From assembly GCA_025531455.1 (NCBI GenBank), contig JAMYHL010000005.1, positions 930,001 through 994,000 of the forward strand: a stretch of DNA of 64,000 nucleotides, given 5' to 3'. The notes under the pieces are model-generated. The model was not told the DNA's origin. It saw nothing but the letters and a program-made list of their open reading frames with translations, and ran no database searches. Position numbers and translations under genes: made by a program. Each line of letters starts with the position of its first letter. Position 1 is the stretch's first letter. Source of the DNA: Apiotrichum sp. Y4204 (taxonomy: Eukaryota; Basidiomycota; Tremellomycetes; Trichosporonales; Trichosporonaceae). This document shows, in pieces, positions 35,663 through 45,590 of the stretch.

Positions 35663-36423
35663 ATGGAAACCAGTATCGACTCGTCCTTCCGCTCCGACTC
35701 GGGCGAGCAGCCGTGCCGTATCCTGATGACGGTGATGCAGAACTCGCGCGAGCTGATCGACGCCGCCGACGAGCTCAACGACATAAAGGCCGCCGAGGAC
35801 GCTGTGCTCAAAAAGGATGACGAGCGCGCCGTCGTCGTGGATAAACTCCAGGATGAGCTGCGTCGTGAGTCATAATCTGCATATTCTGGGCAGCTCCCTT
35901 CTTTAGTTATTAGCTGCCATCCCCGTTTCGCAACTGACCCCAGTCCTGGCTGCCCAATACCAGTCCGCGGCGGCCGCCGCACAACGGCCAAAGGGCACGC
36001 CGAGCGCGACGGAGCACGAGGCCCACGTGCGCGACCTCGAGCAGCGGCAGTACGCGATTGGCAAGGCGTTGAACGAGGAGCAGGGCGCGGTCGCGCGGCG
36101 CGAGGTGGAGATTGGGCGCGCAAAGGCCGAACGAGAGGAGGTGCGCCGCTGGGATCCGACCGAGAATGTCGGGAACGAGGCGCATGTGTGAGTTTGGAGC
36201 GGGGGGTATGGGGGTATGGGCTGACGACAAGGCTGAGACTGAAGATCTTTGAGGAACTCGGGTTCAAGCTCCTCGAGGACCGGCCGGCCAAGATCCTTAT
36301 CCGTGAGTGTTGATATGGGGTGAGCTGACGGAAGGGAATGACTCACGGCCGGATTTGCACGTCGAGACTGTTGGTGCGGACAGGGTGCGGTCTGCCAACT
36401 TGCTATGGGAGTATGCGAGCTAG
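35663..36423 (+). CDS. SPC24: Kinetochore protein Spc24 (NDC80 complex)
   Basis: Four exons: join(35663..35864,35944..36187,36232..36302,36335..36423), 201 aa, normal for fungal Spc24. Spc24 pairs with Spc25 in the NDC80 complex, which links centromeres to spindle microtubules. The N-terminal 130 residues are a coiled coil (ELIDAADELNDIKAAEDAVL; KALNEEQGAVARREVEIGRA). The C-terminal globular part starts with VLRLKIFEELGFKLLED, matching the family's LRLKxYRxLG motif, and ends HVETVGADRVRSANLLWEYA. Intron 3 is only 32 nt, and intron 2 is 44 nt. Without splicing intron 3 the protein would stop at once and lose its conserved end. Identification rests on layout and C-terminal motif. Confidence 0.87.
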
Positions 36424-37235
36424 AGAGCAGTTGTACTGTTTGTATAGTATGTTTAATTTTGGACAAGAGAGTGACGGGAGGAGGGGCACAGAAGTAGCTG
36501 AGCGTTCTGAATCAATGGGTTCTGAGGTTCATTATATACTAACTCTTATCTCGAGCTCGAGACGATGACGCTCGGGCGACGATCGCCATGCCGATGAGTC
36601 TCCTCGGAACATATACTGCTCGAGACGATGACGCCCGGGCGACGATCGCCATGCCGATGAGTCTCCTCGGAACACGGATTCCTAGAGTATGTTGCAACAG
36701 TCACCTGTACACCTAGTCACCTCACCATGTCGAGCGTGACGAAGCTCACCCGTGTCAGTACTCATCTCTTTCTGATTCACATCATGCCCGCATCTGCAAC
36801 AGTACCAGCTGGTGGCGGTTGAAGCCATACATTGATTAACCAAAGAGCCAACCCTAAACAAATACAGTATTGAGATCTATGTAGTGGCTGGCGGGGTATG
36901 CACCGGCCTGGCCGACAGTCCTCTTAGGTGCAGGACTAGGGGGCACTAAGCACGACGGCTGTGTTTGGACAGCTGAGGCCGATGGAGTTTATGCGTTGGG
37001 TGCCACCATCCGCCGCCCAACTCGGGTCGGGTCGGTGGAGGGGCCGGGTAACTTGTCTACCGAGGGAATGTGTTATGCTGTGGGGGTATCGATGAGGGAG
37101 TGTAGAGGGCGTGCGAGGTGGAACTCGCGCGTGGGGCCCGTGCGCGGGCGTCCCAATGATGGTGGTGATGTGCGGTGGATAGAGGGGACAAAAGAGTGAT
37201 CAAGCAAGGGTCTCAACAGGAAACTGTTACAACAT
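36424..37235. other. Convergent spacer between SPC24 and the SAM synthetase gene
   Basis: Contains the 56-bp tandem duplication listed separately. No gene was recognised in the rest. Confidence 0.6.
36556..36674 (+). repeat. Tandem duplication, two 56-bp copies with period 63
   Basis: Copies at 36556..36611 and 36619..36674 differ at a single base (T/C in GACGYCCGGG-like context) and are joined by seven bases. Each begins CTCGAGACGATGACG and ends GAGTCTCCTCGGAACA, and each contains the palindromic core GGCGACGATCGCC. The unit lies 130 bases after the SPC24 stop codon. Confidence 0.95.
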
Positions 37236-38789
37236 TTAGAGCTTGAGCTGCTTGGGCTTCTCCCAGCTGTACTCGGGGTTGCCGAAGTGGCCGTAAGAGG
37301 CGGTCTGGTGGTAGATGGGCTTCTGGAGCTCGAGCTCGCGGACAATGACACCGGGGCGGAGGTCCCAGTTCTTGCGGATGATCTCGACGAGCTCGGCGTC
37401 CGACTTCTTGCCGGTACCGTAGGTGTCGACGTAGATCGAGAGGGGCTCAGCGACACCAATGGCGTACGAGAGCTGGACGAGGCAGCGGCGGGCGAGGCCG
37501 GCGGCAACGAGCGACTTGGCGATCCAACGGGCAGTGTAGGCAGCCGAGCGGTCGACCTTGGAGAAGTCCTTGCCGGAGAAGGCACCACCACCGTGGGCAC
37601 CCCAGCCACCGTAGGTGTCGACAATGATCTTACGGCCAGTAAGACCAGCGTCACCCTGGGGACCACCAATGACGAAGCGGCCGGAAGGCTGGATGTGGTA
37701 GATGACGTTCTCGTCGAGGAGGTTCTTGGGGATGACCTTCTTGATGATCTTCTCAAGGATCTGCTCACGGAGGTCCTCGGTGGTGATCTCCTCGGCGTGC
37801 TGGGTCGAGATAACGACGGTGTCGACACGGAGGGGGATCATGGCGCCAGACTCGTCCTTCTTGTACTCGACGGTGACCTGGGTCTTCGAGTCGGGGCGGA
37901 GCCAGCCCATGGAGCCGTCACGGCGGGCAGCGGCCATGGCGGCGTTGAGCTTGTGGGCAAGCATGATGGTGAGGGGCATGAACTCGGGGGTCTCGTCGGT
38001 AGCGTAACCGAACCTGAAGAGGCGTTAGCCAAAATCGGGGAGAGGAGAGAGCAAGGGAAGGTCTGTGCGCGCGGGGAAAAAAAGTCACACGAAAGCGACA
38101 GACACATCGACCCATCTCGCCTGATACTCACATGATACCCTGGTCACCGGCACCGTGGTCCTCGAGGGAGCCGTGGTCGAGACCCTGGGCAATGTCGGGC
38201 GACTGCTGCTCAATGGCGACAAGGACGTTGCAGGTCTTGTAGTCGAAGCCCTTGTCCGAGTGGTCGTAACCGATCTTCTTGATGGTGTCACGGATGACCT
38301 GCTGGTAGTCGACGCGAGCCTTGGTGGTGATCTCGCCGAAGACCATGATCATACCGGTCTTGGAGGCGGTCTCGCAGGCAACCTTCGAGTTGGGGTCCTG
38401 AGGGTCAGCAATGGTCTGCAAGGGCACGTCGGGCTGCAGCAGTGAAGCAGCTCTCTAAGCGCTCACGTACCTCGGCAAGGCAGGCATCGAGAATGGCGTC
38501 CGAGACCTGGTCACAGATCTTGTCGGGGTGGCCCTCACCGACCGACTCGGAGGTGAAGAGGAAGCTGGACGTGTCAGCGGATGAAGGCGAAGGTGGCATT
38601 CGTGGGGGAAGAAACGTGTGCGGCGCGTCGTTCCCGCGTCAAGTCTAGCGTCGACGTGGTAATATTTTTCACCACTGGCGCCCACACTGTTCGGCAGCGC
38701 GACGACGAGCAGAGAAAGAGGAGTGGGTGCGATACTCACTGGCCAGGGGCGAGCTGGCGGACGGGGCCGGAACCGTTGGCAGAGGTCAT
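37236..38789 (-). CDS. SAM2: S-adenosylmethionine synthetase
   Basis: Four exons: complement(join(37236..38013,38132..38397,38471..38564,38740..38789)), 395 aa. The enzyme makes AdoMet from ATP and methionine in the cytosol. Motifs are [19 protein letters not shown] (ATP/Mg site), [18 protein letters not shown], the hexapeptide region [18 protein letters not shown] and the P-loop-like [19 protein letters not shown]. The end is [16 protein letters not shown]. The third intron (38398..38470) was placed at the CTGACCCTCAG acceptor because it yields [13 protein letters not shown], matching the family; an earlier acceptor would insert 12 extra residues. The intron after exon 1 is long (175 nt). 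Very biased codons suggest high expression. Whether it matches SAM1 or SAM2 of yeast cannot be told. Confidence 0.97.
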
Positions 38790-41700
38790 TTTGTCTACTA
38801 AACAACTAGATTTGGGGGTGGGGGTTGAGGAAGAAGAAAAGAAGAAGAAGAGCAAAGAATGAGATGGCAATGGGATATAAAAGAAATCTGTCGCTGACTG
38901 GGGGGGGGGGGGAATGGTGGAAGGTGGACGAGCAGAGGAGGGCAAAGTCGCGGGGGAAGGCAAGGGAGGGAAGGAACGAGACGAGAGAGAAGAAAAATAA
39001 CCAATGCCAGCCATGCAGCCATGCAGCCAATGCCTGCGCGCCCACCCACACACCCCCCATATCCCATAAGAGGGTCGTCACTCACTATCAATACAAGCAT
39101 CGTCTCCAACAATGGTAATCGTATTCGTCGCCCCCCATTGCCTGTTCCATACAAATTTCCCAGTCACATACAAAAAAATTGTTAATCAGTCTGACCCTGG
39201 ATCATGATTTTTTTTCCTCTGTGCACGTTTACACCTGCGACGCTACTACGCGCACCGTACGATTGTACGAGTGTTCCTCGCTGCCACGCTGTCCGCCCTA
39301 AGCCCCTCTGTAGCCCTGTAGCTTGTAGCCTGTAGCTTGTTTGTGGTCCCGGATCCCGGAGCTTATCCCGGCTGGCTGCTGGGTCTTGCTCGGCGGCGAC
39401 GCGGCGGCTACGCGTGGGGTGGTGGAATCGCAGCACGCAGCACGTAGCACGCCATCGACTATCGTCCGACTCCTAATTTTTATTACAAAATTTTGATCCC
39501 GCTGTCCCCTCCAGAACGGGGGTGGCGTTGTGGTCCGACTCTGATGGCTCTGGTGGCTCTGGTGGTGCGCGCACGGGGGGTGGCAAAAATCCATCCACCC
39601 TGAAGAGCCCGAAAGAACGACGAGCTCCGTCGCGATCCCATAATGGCCATCGTTGCATGGTCCACGCCAGACGCCTCACGAGATGCACGTTCCACCCATT
39701 ACTTGGTGGCCTTGTGTCCTTGCGGGGTCTGCAGCCTATGGCGTACGGCCCTCCAGGTCTCTCGTGGACCTGTGGAGCTGGTCGCCACCATTGGCCGAGT
39801 ACTGGAGGTCATTGTTGGCCGGCATGCCCGCGCGCGCCTGAACCCGATTATCCCCGACCACCGACCACCATCGCCTCATGCCGAGCCGGCACCTCGGCAA
39901 TGGGTATCGCTGATTGCATTCCGTTGCCAGTTTCCAGCTTCCAGCAAGGCACACTGGTCGGGCAGCGTGCAGCGTGCAGCAACCTCCCCTGTCTAGCACC
40001 AGTACACCAGAGCCAGCAGCGGTGCCAGCACGACACCCGCGAGCTGCAAGCTTACCCCCCAGCTGCCAGATTCCCAGCACGAAACGTATGATCGCAGATG
40101 ACGAATCTCATGGTTATCGATTACTCGCGTGGGTTATCTCCTGCCCGTATGCCCGTGCCTTCCATCTGGGGCACTTCCATCTGGGGCACAGTCTCAGCCC
40201 GAGTACTGTCCCACTGACATGTTACACCACTCAGTCCAAGCGAACAATCGTCAGAGACATGACACGCAGAATCTCCGAAACTGCCAAGCGCCGTAGACGC
40301 GTTTCTCTCGTCGCCGATCGCGTGGAAGGTTGTGGAACTCCAATCTCGCGGCAGGAGGACGGGTGTTGGCGCTGTCTCAGCCATAGTGCCACACCATCCA
40401 AGCCCGATTCTGAAAGTGGTGCGCTGCATGCGCTGTACACCAAGGACCGGATGTCCTTCCCATCACCGAGGACCAAGTGACAAACCATAATCATGCGGCC
40501 ATGTGGCCAACGAGCACAGACCGTACAGACCGCGTCTCGGGATCTCCGGTTTGGAGCGTCGGCACCTGGCTATCTGCCTCCATCGTCGAATGAGACTCAT
40601 TGCTCTCTGGTCTCTGGCCACTAGGTTGATCCGCCTGGATTGGGGGGCTCGCGGGGCCGTCGCGCCTTGCCTGCCGACGGGATGCTCGTCGGGGTCGGCT
40701 TGTCGGCGTAATGGCGGTTCCGAGTGTACAGCTCGGAGAACTCGGAGTGCGTCGCCGTCCGCAGCCGAAGAGTTGTGGAGCGTCATGGGAACCGTGGAAA
40801 AGAGTGGAATGTCGGGGAGCATCTACAGATCATTGATACTTTGGCCATCTTCTGACCTTGGCGGATTAGCAGACCGTGGATACGGGGATCTACATGTCAA
40901 CCGGTTGATCTGTTGACCAGTTGAAATGACTTCTGATCGATCTGATCAATTGTGAACCAATCATTGATCAGCGTATGGGAAGGGCCGCGGATACACGCCG
41001 TGACCATCAGAGGCCCTCTCCCACTCGCTTTGCCACCATCTGCATCTGGCTTCCTCAGGAGACACCAGTGGACTAAGCACTCCAAGGACCAAGGGCCTTA
41101 CGATGCTCAACGGAGCTCCACGGAGCTCTAGCCCATGAGTCCGTCACCTGACCCCCCCAAACAACGGACCTACCTCCTACCTAACGTCCGTGACAGCTTA
41201 ACGGTACCCGCTGACAGGAGCCGTGAGGGGCCGGCCGCGATCCGTTTCTTCAAACGCGTCTAGAGCGCGATTGGAGCCGTTAAAGGCAAGCAAGTTTAAT
41301 CTTGAACCATGGTACAAGTCAAACGTCGGACCTGCTCCAAGGTGGGCAGTCTTCCGTGAGTTAAAGAGAATCGATACTTTGGAACGGCGTCGGGAACACT
41401 ACTGGGCCAGAAGTCGAGAACCGGATTCTATAATGCTGCAGGGGTGACAACCGTAATCCATCAAGGCTGAGGGAGACCCACGCATGAGCTAGAGATCAAA
41501 CGTCGGACCTGCTAGGGTGATACCGTTACTGGGACATTCTAGAACGCGGGCCACACTCTGTGCCCTACAGAAGGAATCCAAATACAAGTACAATGGGTGG
41601 GACGCGGATGCGGAAGACAAACAAGGTTCGACTCTCGACACGCTAGAAACATGAAACGCGACAACAGCCATACTACTGGATGTACACGCGTTCAGGTGCC

Positions 41701-41861
41701 TCATTATCCTGACGACGGCGGTGAAACGGCCTGCGCAATGTTACAGGTCCTGCTCATATATCAATGGCACAGCTGGCAAGTTGCAAGTCAGTCCCCACTC
41801 AAGCGTCTGCATAAACGTCGTCGTCAAGTCTTCATCGCCAAATCCAACCTCGTCTCCAACC
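38790..41861. other. Intergenic region, 3.1 kb
   Basis: The first 300 bases, C/T-rich on the minus strand, look like the promoter and leader of SAM synthetase. They include a run of thirteen G on the plus strand (38900..38912). Further on there are a 15-bp tandem duplication (CCATCTGGGGCACTT type, about 40162-40190) and an 18-bp direct repeat at 41319 and 41496. No convincing gene was found. Confidence 0.55.
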
Positions 41862-42317
41862 ATGCTCTTCACCAAGGCACTCTTCGCGCTCACTGGAATC
41901 TCCAGCGTCCTGGCAGCACCTATCTCGTCCGACTCTGGCATTTCGATTCTCAAAAGGGATTTCTACCTGAACAGTTCGGAAAGGCAATGTGTTCAGGTGG
42001 GCCCCGACCCGTGGGCGATATACATGTGGGTACGGAAATGGCAGTCCTTCTCTGACCGATACAGCACCGATAAATGTGCAGAGTCCCTTGAGCAGAACTT
42101 TTTCCTGGACGGGCCGCGCATCCGGCCCAACAAGTTCGCCGACCGTTGCCTCACCCTCGTCGGAGAACCGTGGACGAACGGCGACAGACGGCTGCAGATG
42201 GTAGGCCTCGAACCCTGCATTGACCGGCACGGCGATGAATACATCCCCACCCAAGATTGCATGGCTTCGGCAGCGTTCCGTGAGGTGGACGGCAAGCTTG
42301 CGTACTGGTTCCGATGA
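41862..42317 (+). CDS. Small secreted cysteine-containing protein, unknown function
   Basis: A single exon of 151 aa. The N-terminus is a clear signal peptide (MLFTKALFALTGISSVLAAP), and a Lys-Arg pair at residues 31-32 would suit Kex2 processing. The mature part has five Cys, many aromatic residues and one N-glycosylation sequon (NSS). The piece DRCLTLVGEPWTNGDRRLQM followed by VGLEPC recalls a ricin-B/beta-trefoil repeat, but only loosely. No membrane segment follows. A TATATC lies about 105 bases upstream. The gene sits in a repeat-bearing spacer beside a DPM3 pseudogene fragment. It may be lineage-specific; function is unknown. Confidence 0.72.
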   Translation: MLFTKALFALTGISSVLAAPISSDSGISILKRDFYLNSSERQCVQVGPDPWAIYMWVRKWQSFSDRYSTDKCAESLEQNFFLDGPRIRPNKFADRCLTLVGEPWTNGDRRLQMVGLEPCIDRHGDEYIPTQDCMASAAFREVDGKLAYWFR

Positions 42318-42703
42318 ACCCCCCCGGAACCCCCGTTGGCCCACTCTTCCCTCTCAATCGACACACAACAGTCCTCCCTCCCCACAGGCGCACCAACTCG
42401 GAGGGTGTCATGTTGTGAATTGTACATCATAGTAAACCCCTGCTCATCGATGCATATCGGTGTTGTGATTTTTGCGTAACTTGTTGGGATGAGGAGGACA
42501 GCATGAGATGAACAACTGTTGTTTTGCCTTTTCCGCTCGCTTGGGCACACGCGATTCGACCGTGTCTGACTCAACTGGAAGCACAATGAGCAGGCAGGCG
42601 TTCAGAGGATCAGAATGGAACAACTCGGCAGGTTGAGCAGTCGGCAGCTTGAGCAGTGTCCTTCTTGCCACAAGTAGAGGCGATGTTTAGAAACTCAGCC
42701 CGT
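42318..42703. other. Spacer after the secreted-protein gene
   Basis: This would be the 3' UTR of the secreted-protein gene. No other signal was seen. Confidence 0.5.
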
Positions 42704-42831
42704 TTGTCGAAAGACACGCGCTGTCTTACCGCCGACGGTTGCCTCCCGCGATGATCAACATCCTTGTCGCGCTCGCCGTCCTCCACACGGCATTTACTTC
42801 TCGGTCCCCAGCTGAGCAGGCCCTCCCCATC
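42704..42831 (+). pseudogene. Decayed copy of DPM3 exon 1
   Basis: The 128 bases align from end to end with the 126-nt first exon of the intact DPM3 gene (43602..43727). About three quarters of positions are identical outside a central block of about 20 bases that holds a net 2-nt insertion. The ATG is TTG here, and the insertion shifts the frame. The reading after the shift (INILVALAVLH) still mirrors IYILLALGVFP of the parent. Similarity ends where the parent's intron begins: the parent has GTGCGT, this copy GTGTCG. No copy of exon 2 was found. It is an old partial duplicate, not an active gene. Confidence 0.8.
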
Positions 42832-43601
42832 GTGTCGGCGCCCCCTCGCGTTCCATTCTGAAGAGAACCGAGGGAGGTAGCCAGAACGCGTTACGCGAAC
42901 TAGTACTAACACAAGGTTGAAGAAGTACAGGCTAGATACATGAAACGCGACGCCGCCATCCGCCGTCTAGGTGCCTGTCCTCGCGCAGGGACAGTCGTGA
43001 AACCAAGCATCACGTCGCAAGTAGTGGTCCCAGTAGACAACTTGCCGATCAACATATTCCCGTACCAGTCTGGTGAGGACCATCAGGGCGATGCTGCCAC
43101 CACCACACAAGCCAGTTTTCTCTGTTGAGCTGCTGTCGAAGATGATAGAAGTCGGAATAGCCAGACGCGAGTGAAGAATGTTGCTCTGAAAGCTCACTCA
43201 CTGCAATTGGATTATACTACAATACAATACTGTTATACCGCTATCTGCGACTGTGTGCTTTGCATAGAAAGCAAGGGGGAGGGGTTGGAGAGAGAAACAG
43301 TTCAACGGACCAAACAGGACAGCATGAAAGCACCGACGTGATTTGGCCCAACGATGAGTACCTCTTCCTCTTGTCAAAATACCCAGAGGACCTGGGGGGT
43401 TCTATCTCTCCCTCAATGTGGATGTTTGCCAAATCGGCCAAATCAGGCAACAGGCTCGCGTGGTCTGCCGCGTCACAGCAATCACTGCACCACACCACCT
43501 AGAGTCCAAGAAAGTGCATGCTCGCGACCGTCGTCGTCGCCAAAGCATTCAAAGTCACTATCCACGACGTTCACGACACCAACTCCTCCCACGCCGCCAG
43601 C
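42832..43601. other. Spacer before DPM3
   Basis: Contains the second copy of a diverged repeat (about 42928-42976) and the DPM3 promoter. Otherwise nothing was seen. Confidence 0.5.
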
Positions 43602-43991
43602 ATGTCAAAAGGCACGCGCTTCCTCACCATCGCGGTCCCGACCGCTATCATCTACATCCTCCTCGCGCTCGGCGTCTTCCCCACGCCGTTCCTCTCCCGG
43701 TCTGTCGCTGACCAGATCCTCCCCGTCGTGCGTGCTATCTGTGATCCGTGACATTCATTTCCATGCTGACACTTGCTTTCCCGACATATCGTTTCCTCTC
43801 AACGTGCGAAACTCACTCTCCGGCTACAGATCCCGTGGTGGCTCCTCGTCTCGTTCGGGTCGTACTCGCTCATGTCGCTTGGTCTTGGACTCGTTCGCTT
43901 CCACGATACGCCCGAGGCGTACGAGAGCCTGCTCGGCGAGATTGCGCAGGCGAAGAACGAGCTGCGCGACCAGGGTGTCGAGGTCGACTAG
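43602..43991 (+). CDS. DPM3: Dolichol-phosphate mannosyltransferase subunit 3
   Basis: Two exons: join(43602..43727,43830..43991), 95 aa (human DPM3 has 92). The subunit anchors and stabilises the catalytic Dpm1 in the ER membrane, where dolichol-P-mannose is made for glycosylation and GPI anchors. Two membrane helices are visible: FLTIAVPTAIIYILLALGVF, and after the splice PWWLLVSFGSYSLMSLGLGL. The C-terminal stretch FHDTPEAYESLLGEIAQAKN, then ELRDQGVEVD, is the family's short coiled coil. An upstream in-frame ATG at 43518 would add 28 residues that look like leader, so the MSK start was chosen. The gene converges with VPS24, and a broken copy of its exon 1 lies 0.9 kb upstream. Confidence 0.92.
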
Positions 43992-44261
43992 GCGTGGAGA
44001 GGCGTTTCTGCGGGGTGCGGAGTGGTTTGGCGTAATGCCTGTTGGGGCCGGGGTTAGACGTGGGAGAAAAGCAGTGGATGGCCGTGGCTCGGGCAGCCAG
44101 CGCCTCCTAATCGCGGCCATGCTCCACCTGGCCACTCCCGCAGCCCCGGATCACAGTGTAATGTAGCATGATAGAGAATGAACATGGTGGTACATAGGCC
44201 CGAACATGGTACAGATATAATAACGTCAAACACCCTCCACCGGTGCGCCTCTTCCCCTCGA

Positions 44262-45093
44262 TCATCCGTTGAGGAGCTCGTGCATCTCGCGCTGCATGCG
44301 CTGCATCTCGGCTTCGGACTCCTCCTCTGTCTCGTCGGTCTGCAGTCAGCAATGAAGTGGAAGATACAAAACACATACCGGAAGATCGGCGCCGACGGGA
44401 CCGACCTGGCCGAGCTTGCCGTCGGTGAGCTCGTACAACACCTTGTCGACCTCAGCGTCCGCCTCGTCCTCGAGATCCTCCGTATCGAGCGAGTCGAGCG
44501 TGTCCTCCATCATCTCCTCCATGATGCCCGACTGTTGTCAGCTCGTTAAATGGTGTGGAGCTGACGCACCTTCATCATCTCCATGCTCATCTGGCGCATA
44601 GTTGCGCTCAGCTGCGGCAATTTGACGAGTTCGTTTGTCGTCTTCATGATCTCCGTGCTCTTCTGGAACGCGCCCGTGACTTTGACCATCGCTGAAAGTT
44701 AGTACTCAGTAGCGAGGACCTCGCCGGTATTCCGAACACATACACAGCTGGTGTTGGAGCTGCATCTGCACACTCCCCAAGCGCGCCTTGGACGACATGA
44801 GACGGTCACGTTGCTTTTTGGCGCGCACAATCTCGCGTGCAATGATGCGTGCAGACTTGACATCGTTCTTCTTCGCGAGCGTCTTGAGCTCCCCTCGGGT
44901 CTTCTGAATCGCGCGGTCGAGCTGCGGGTTAGGTTCCTGTCGGATCTATCACAAGTCTTGATCCGCGGTAGCAAATACCCACATTCATCACCTCGCGGTC
45001 GAGCTTGCGGTTCTCGGCCCGCAGCTTTACCTGCCATTCGCGCACCTTCTCCTCCGGCGTCGGGCCGTAGATCCAGCGGTTGACGCTCTTCAT
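44262..45093 (-). CDS. VPS24: ESCRT-III subunit Vps24 (CHMP3)
   Basis: Five exons: complement(join(44262..44339,44379..44531,44570..44691,44744..44921,44983..45093)), 213 aa (human CHMP3 222). Vps24 polymerises with Snf7 and Vps2 on endosomes to bud vesicles into multivesicular bodies. The N-terminal basic helix region reads EEKVREWQVKLRAENRKLDR and lines up without gaps with CHMP3 when exon 2 starts at LDRAIQKTRGELK. An earlier acceptor would insert five residues. Further motifs are HQLSMVKVTGAFQKSTEIMK, MRQMSMEMMKSGIMEEMMED and an acidic helix (TEDLEDEADAEVDKVLYEL). The last 20 residues form a MIM-like helix (EAEMQRMQREMHELL). It converges with DPM3 and is divergent from NBS1. Confidence 0.94.
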
Positions 45094-45590
45094 CGCGGGG
45101 CGGGGGTCGAGAGGGACGCGGAGATGGGGGCGGTCTGGGGTGAGGACTCGGTGTCCGAAAATCCAGTTGGCGGAAGGGTTCTAGAGAGTGAGAATAGGTA
45201 GTGTTATTTTGGCTGTTGGTGCACAAATCATGGACGAGGATGGCGAGATATCAACATTCGATATCGGAGACGACGCTGGCGCATGCAGTCATTTCAATGT
45301 GTCTGTTTGCTGGGTGGCGCAGGCATCGTCCAGTGATAGAGCGGACATTCGAGCCATGTCCGCTCTTTCAGCGGATCAGTGATCAGTGACGCAGGGAAGG
45401 TGTGCGCATAAATACAGCCTACAAGCTGTGTGCGGCCAAGAGCGCGCGCGAGGCGCGACTGGCCGGATGAGTGTATGCAACAACAGAAAAACAGACCGAA
45501 CGCGAGTCCCCGCCGGCGTCTCACTCGTCCTTCTCTCCACTTTCTCTTCTCATCTCTCAACCTCCCTGGCATATTCGTGACAGCCGCACA
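45094..45590. promoter_or_regulatory. Divergent promoter of VPS24 and NBS1
   Basis: A 497-bp gap between divergent starts with CT-rich leader sequence next to NBS1. No specific element was recognised. Confidence 0.55.
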
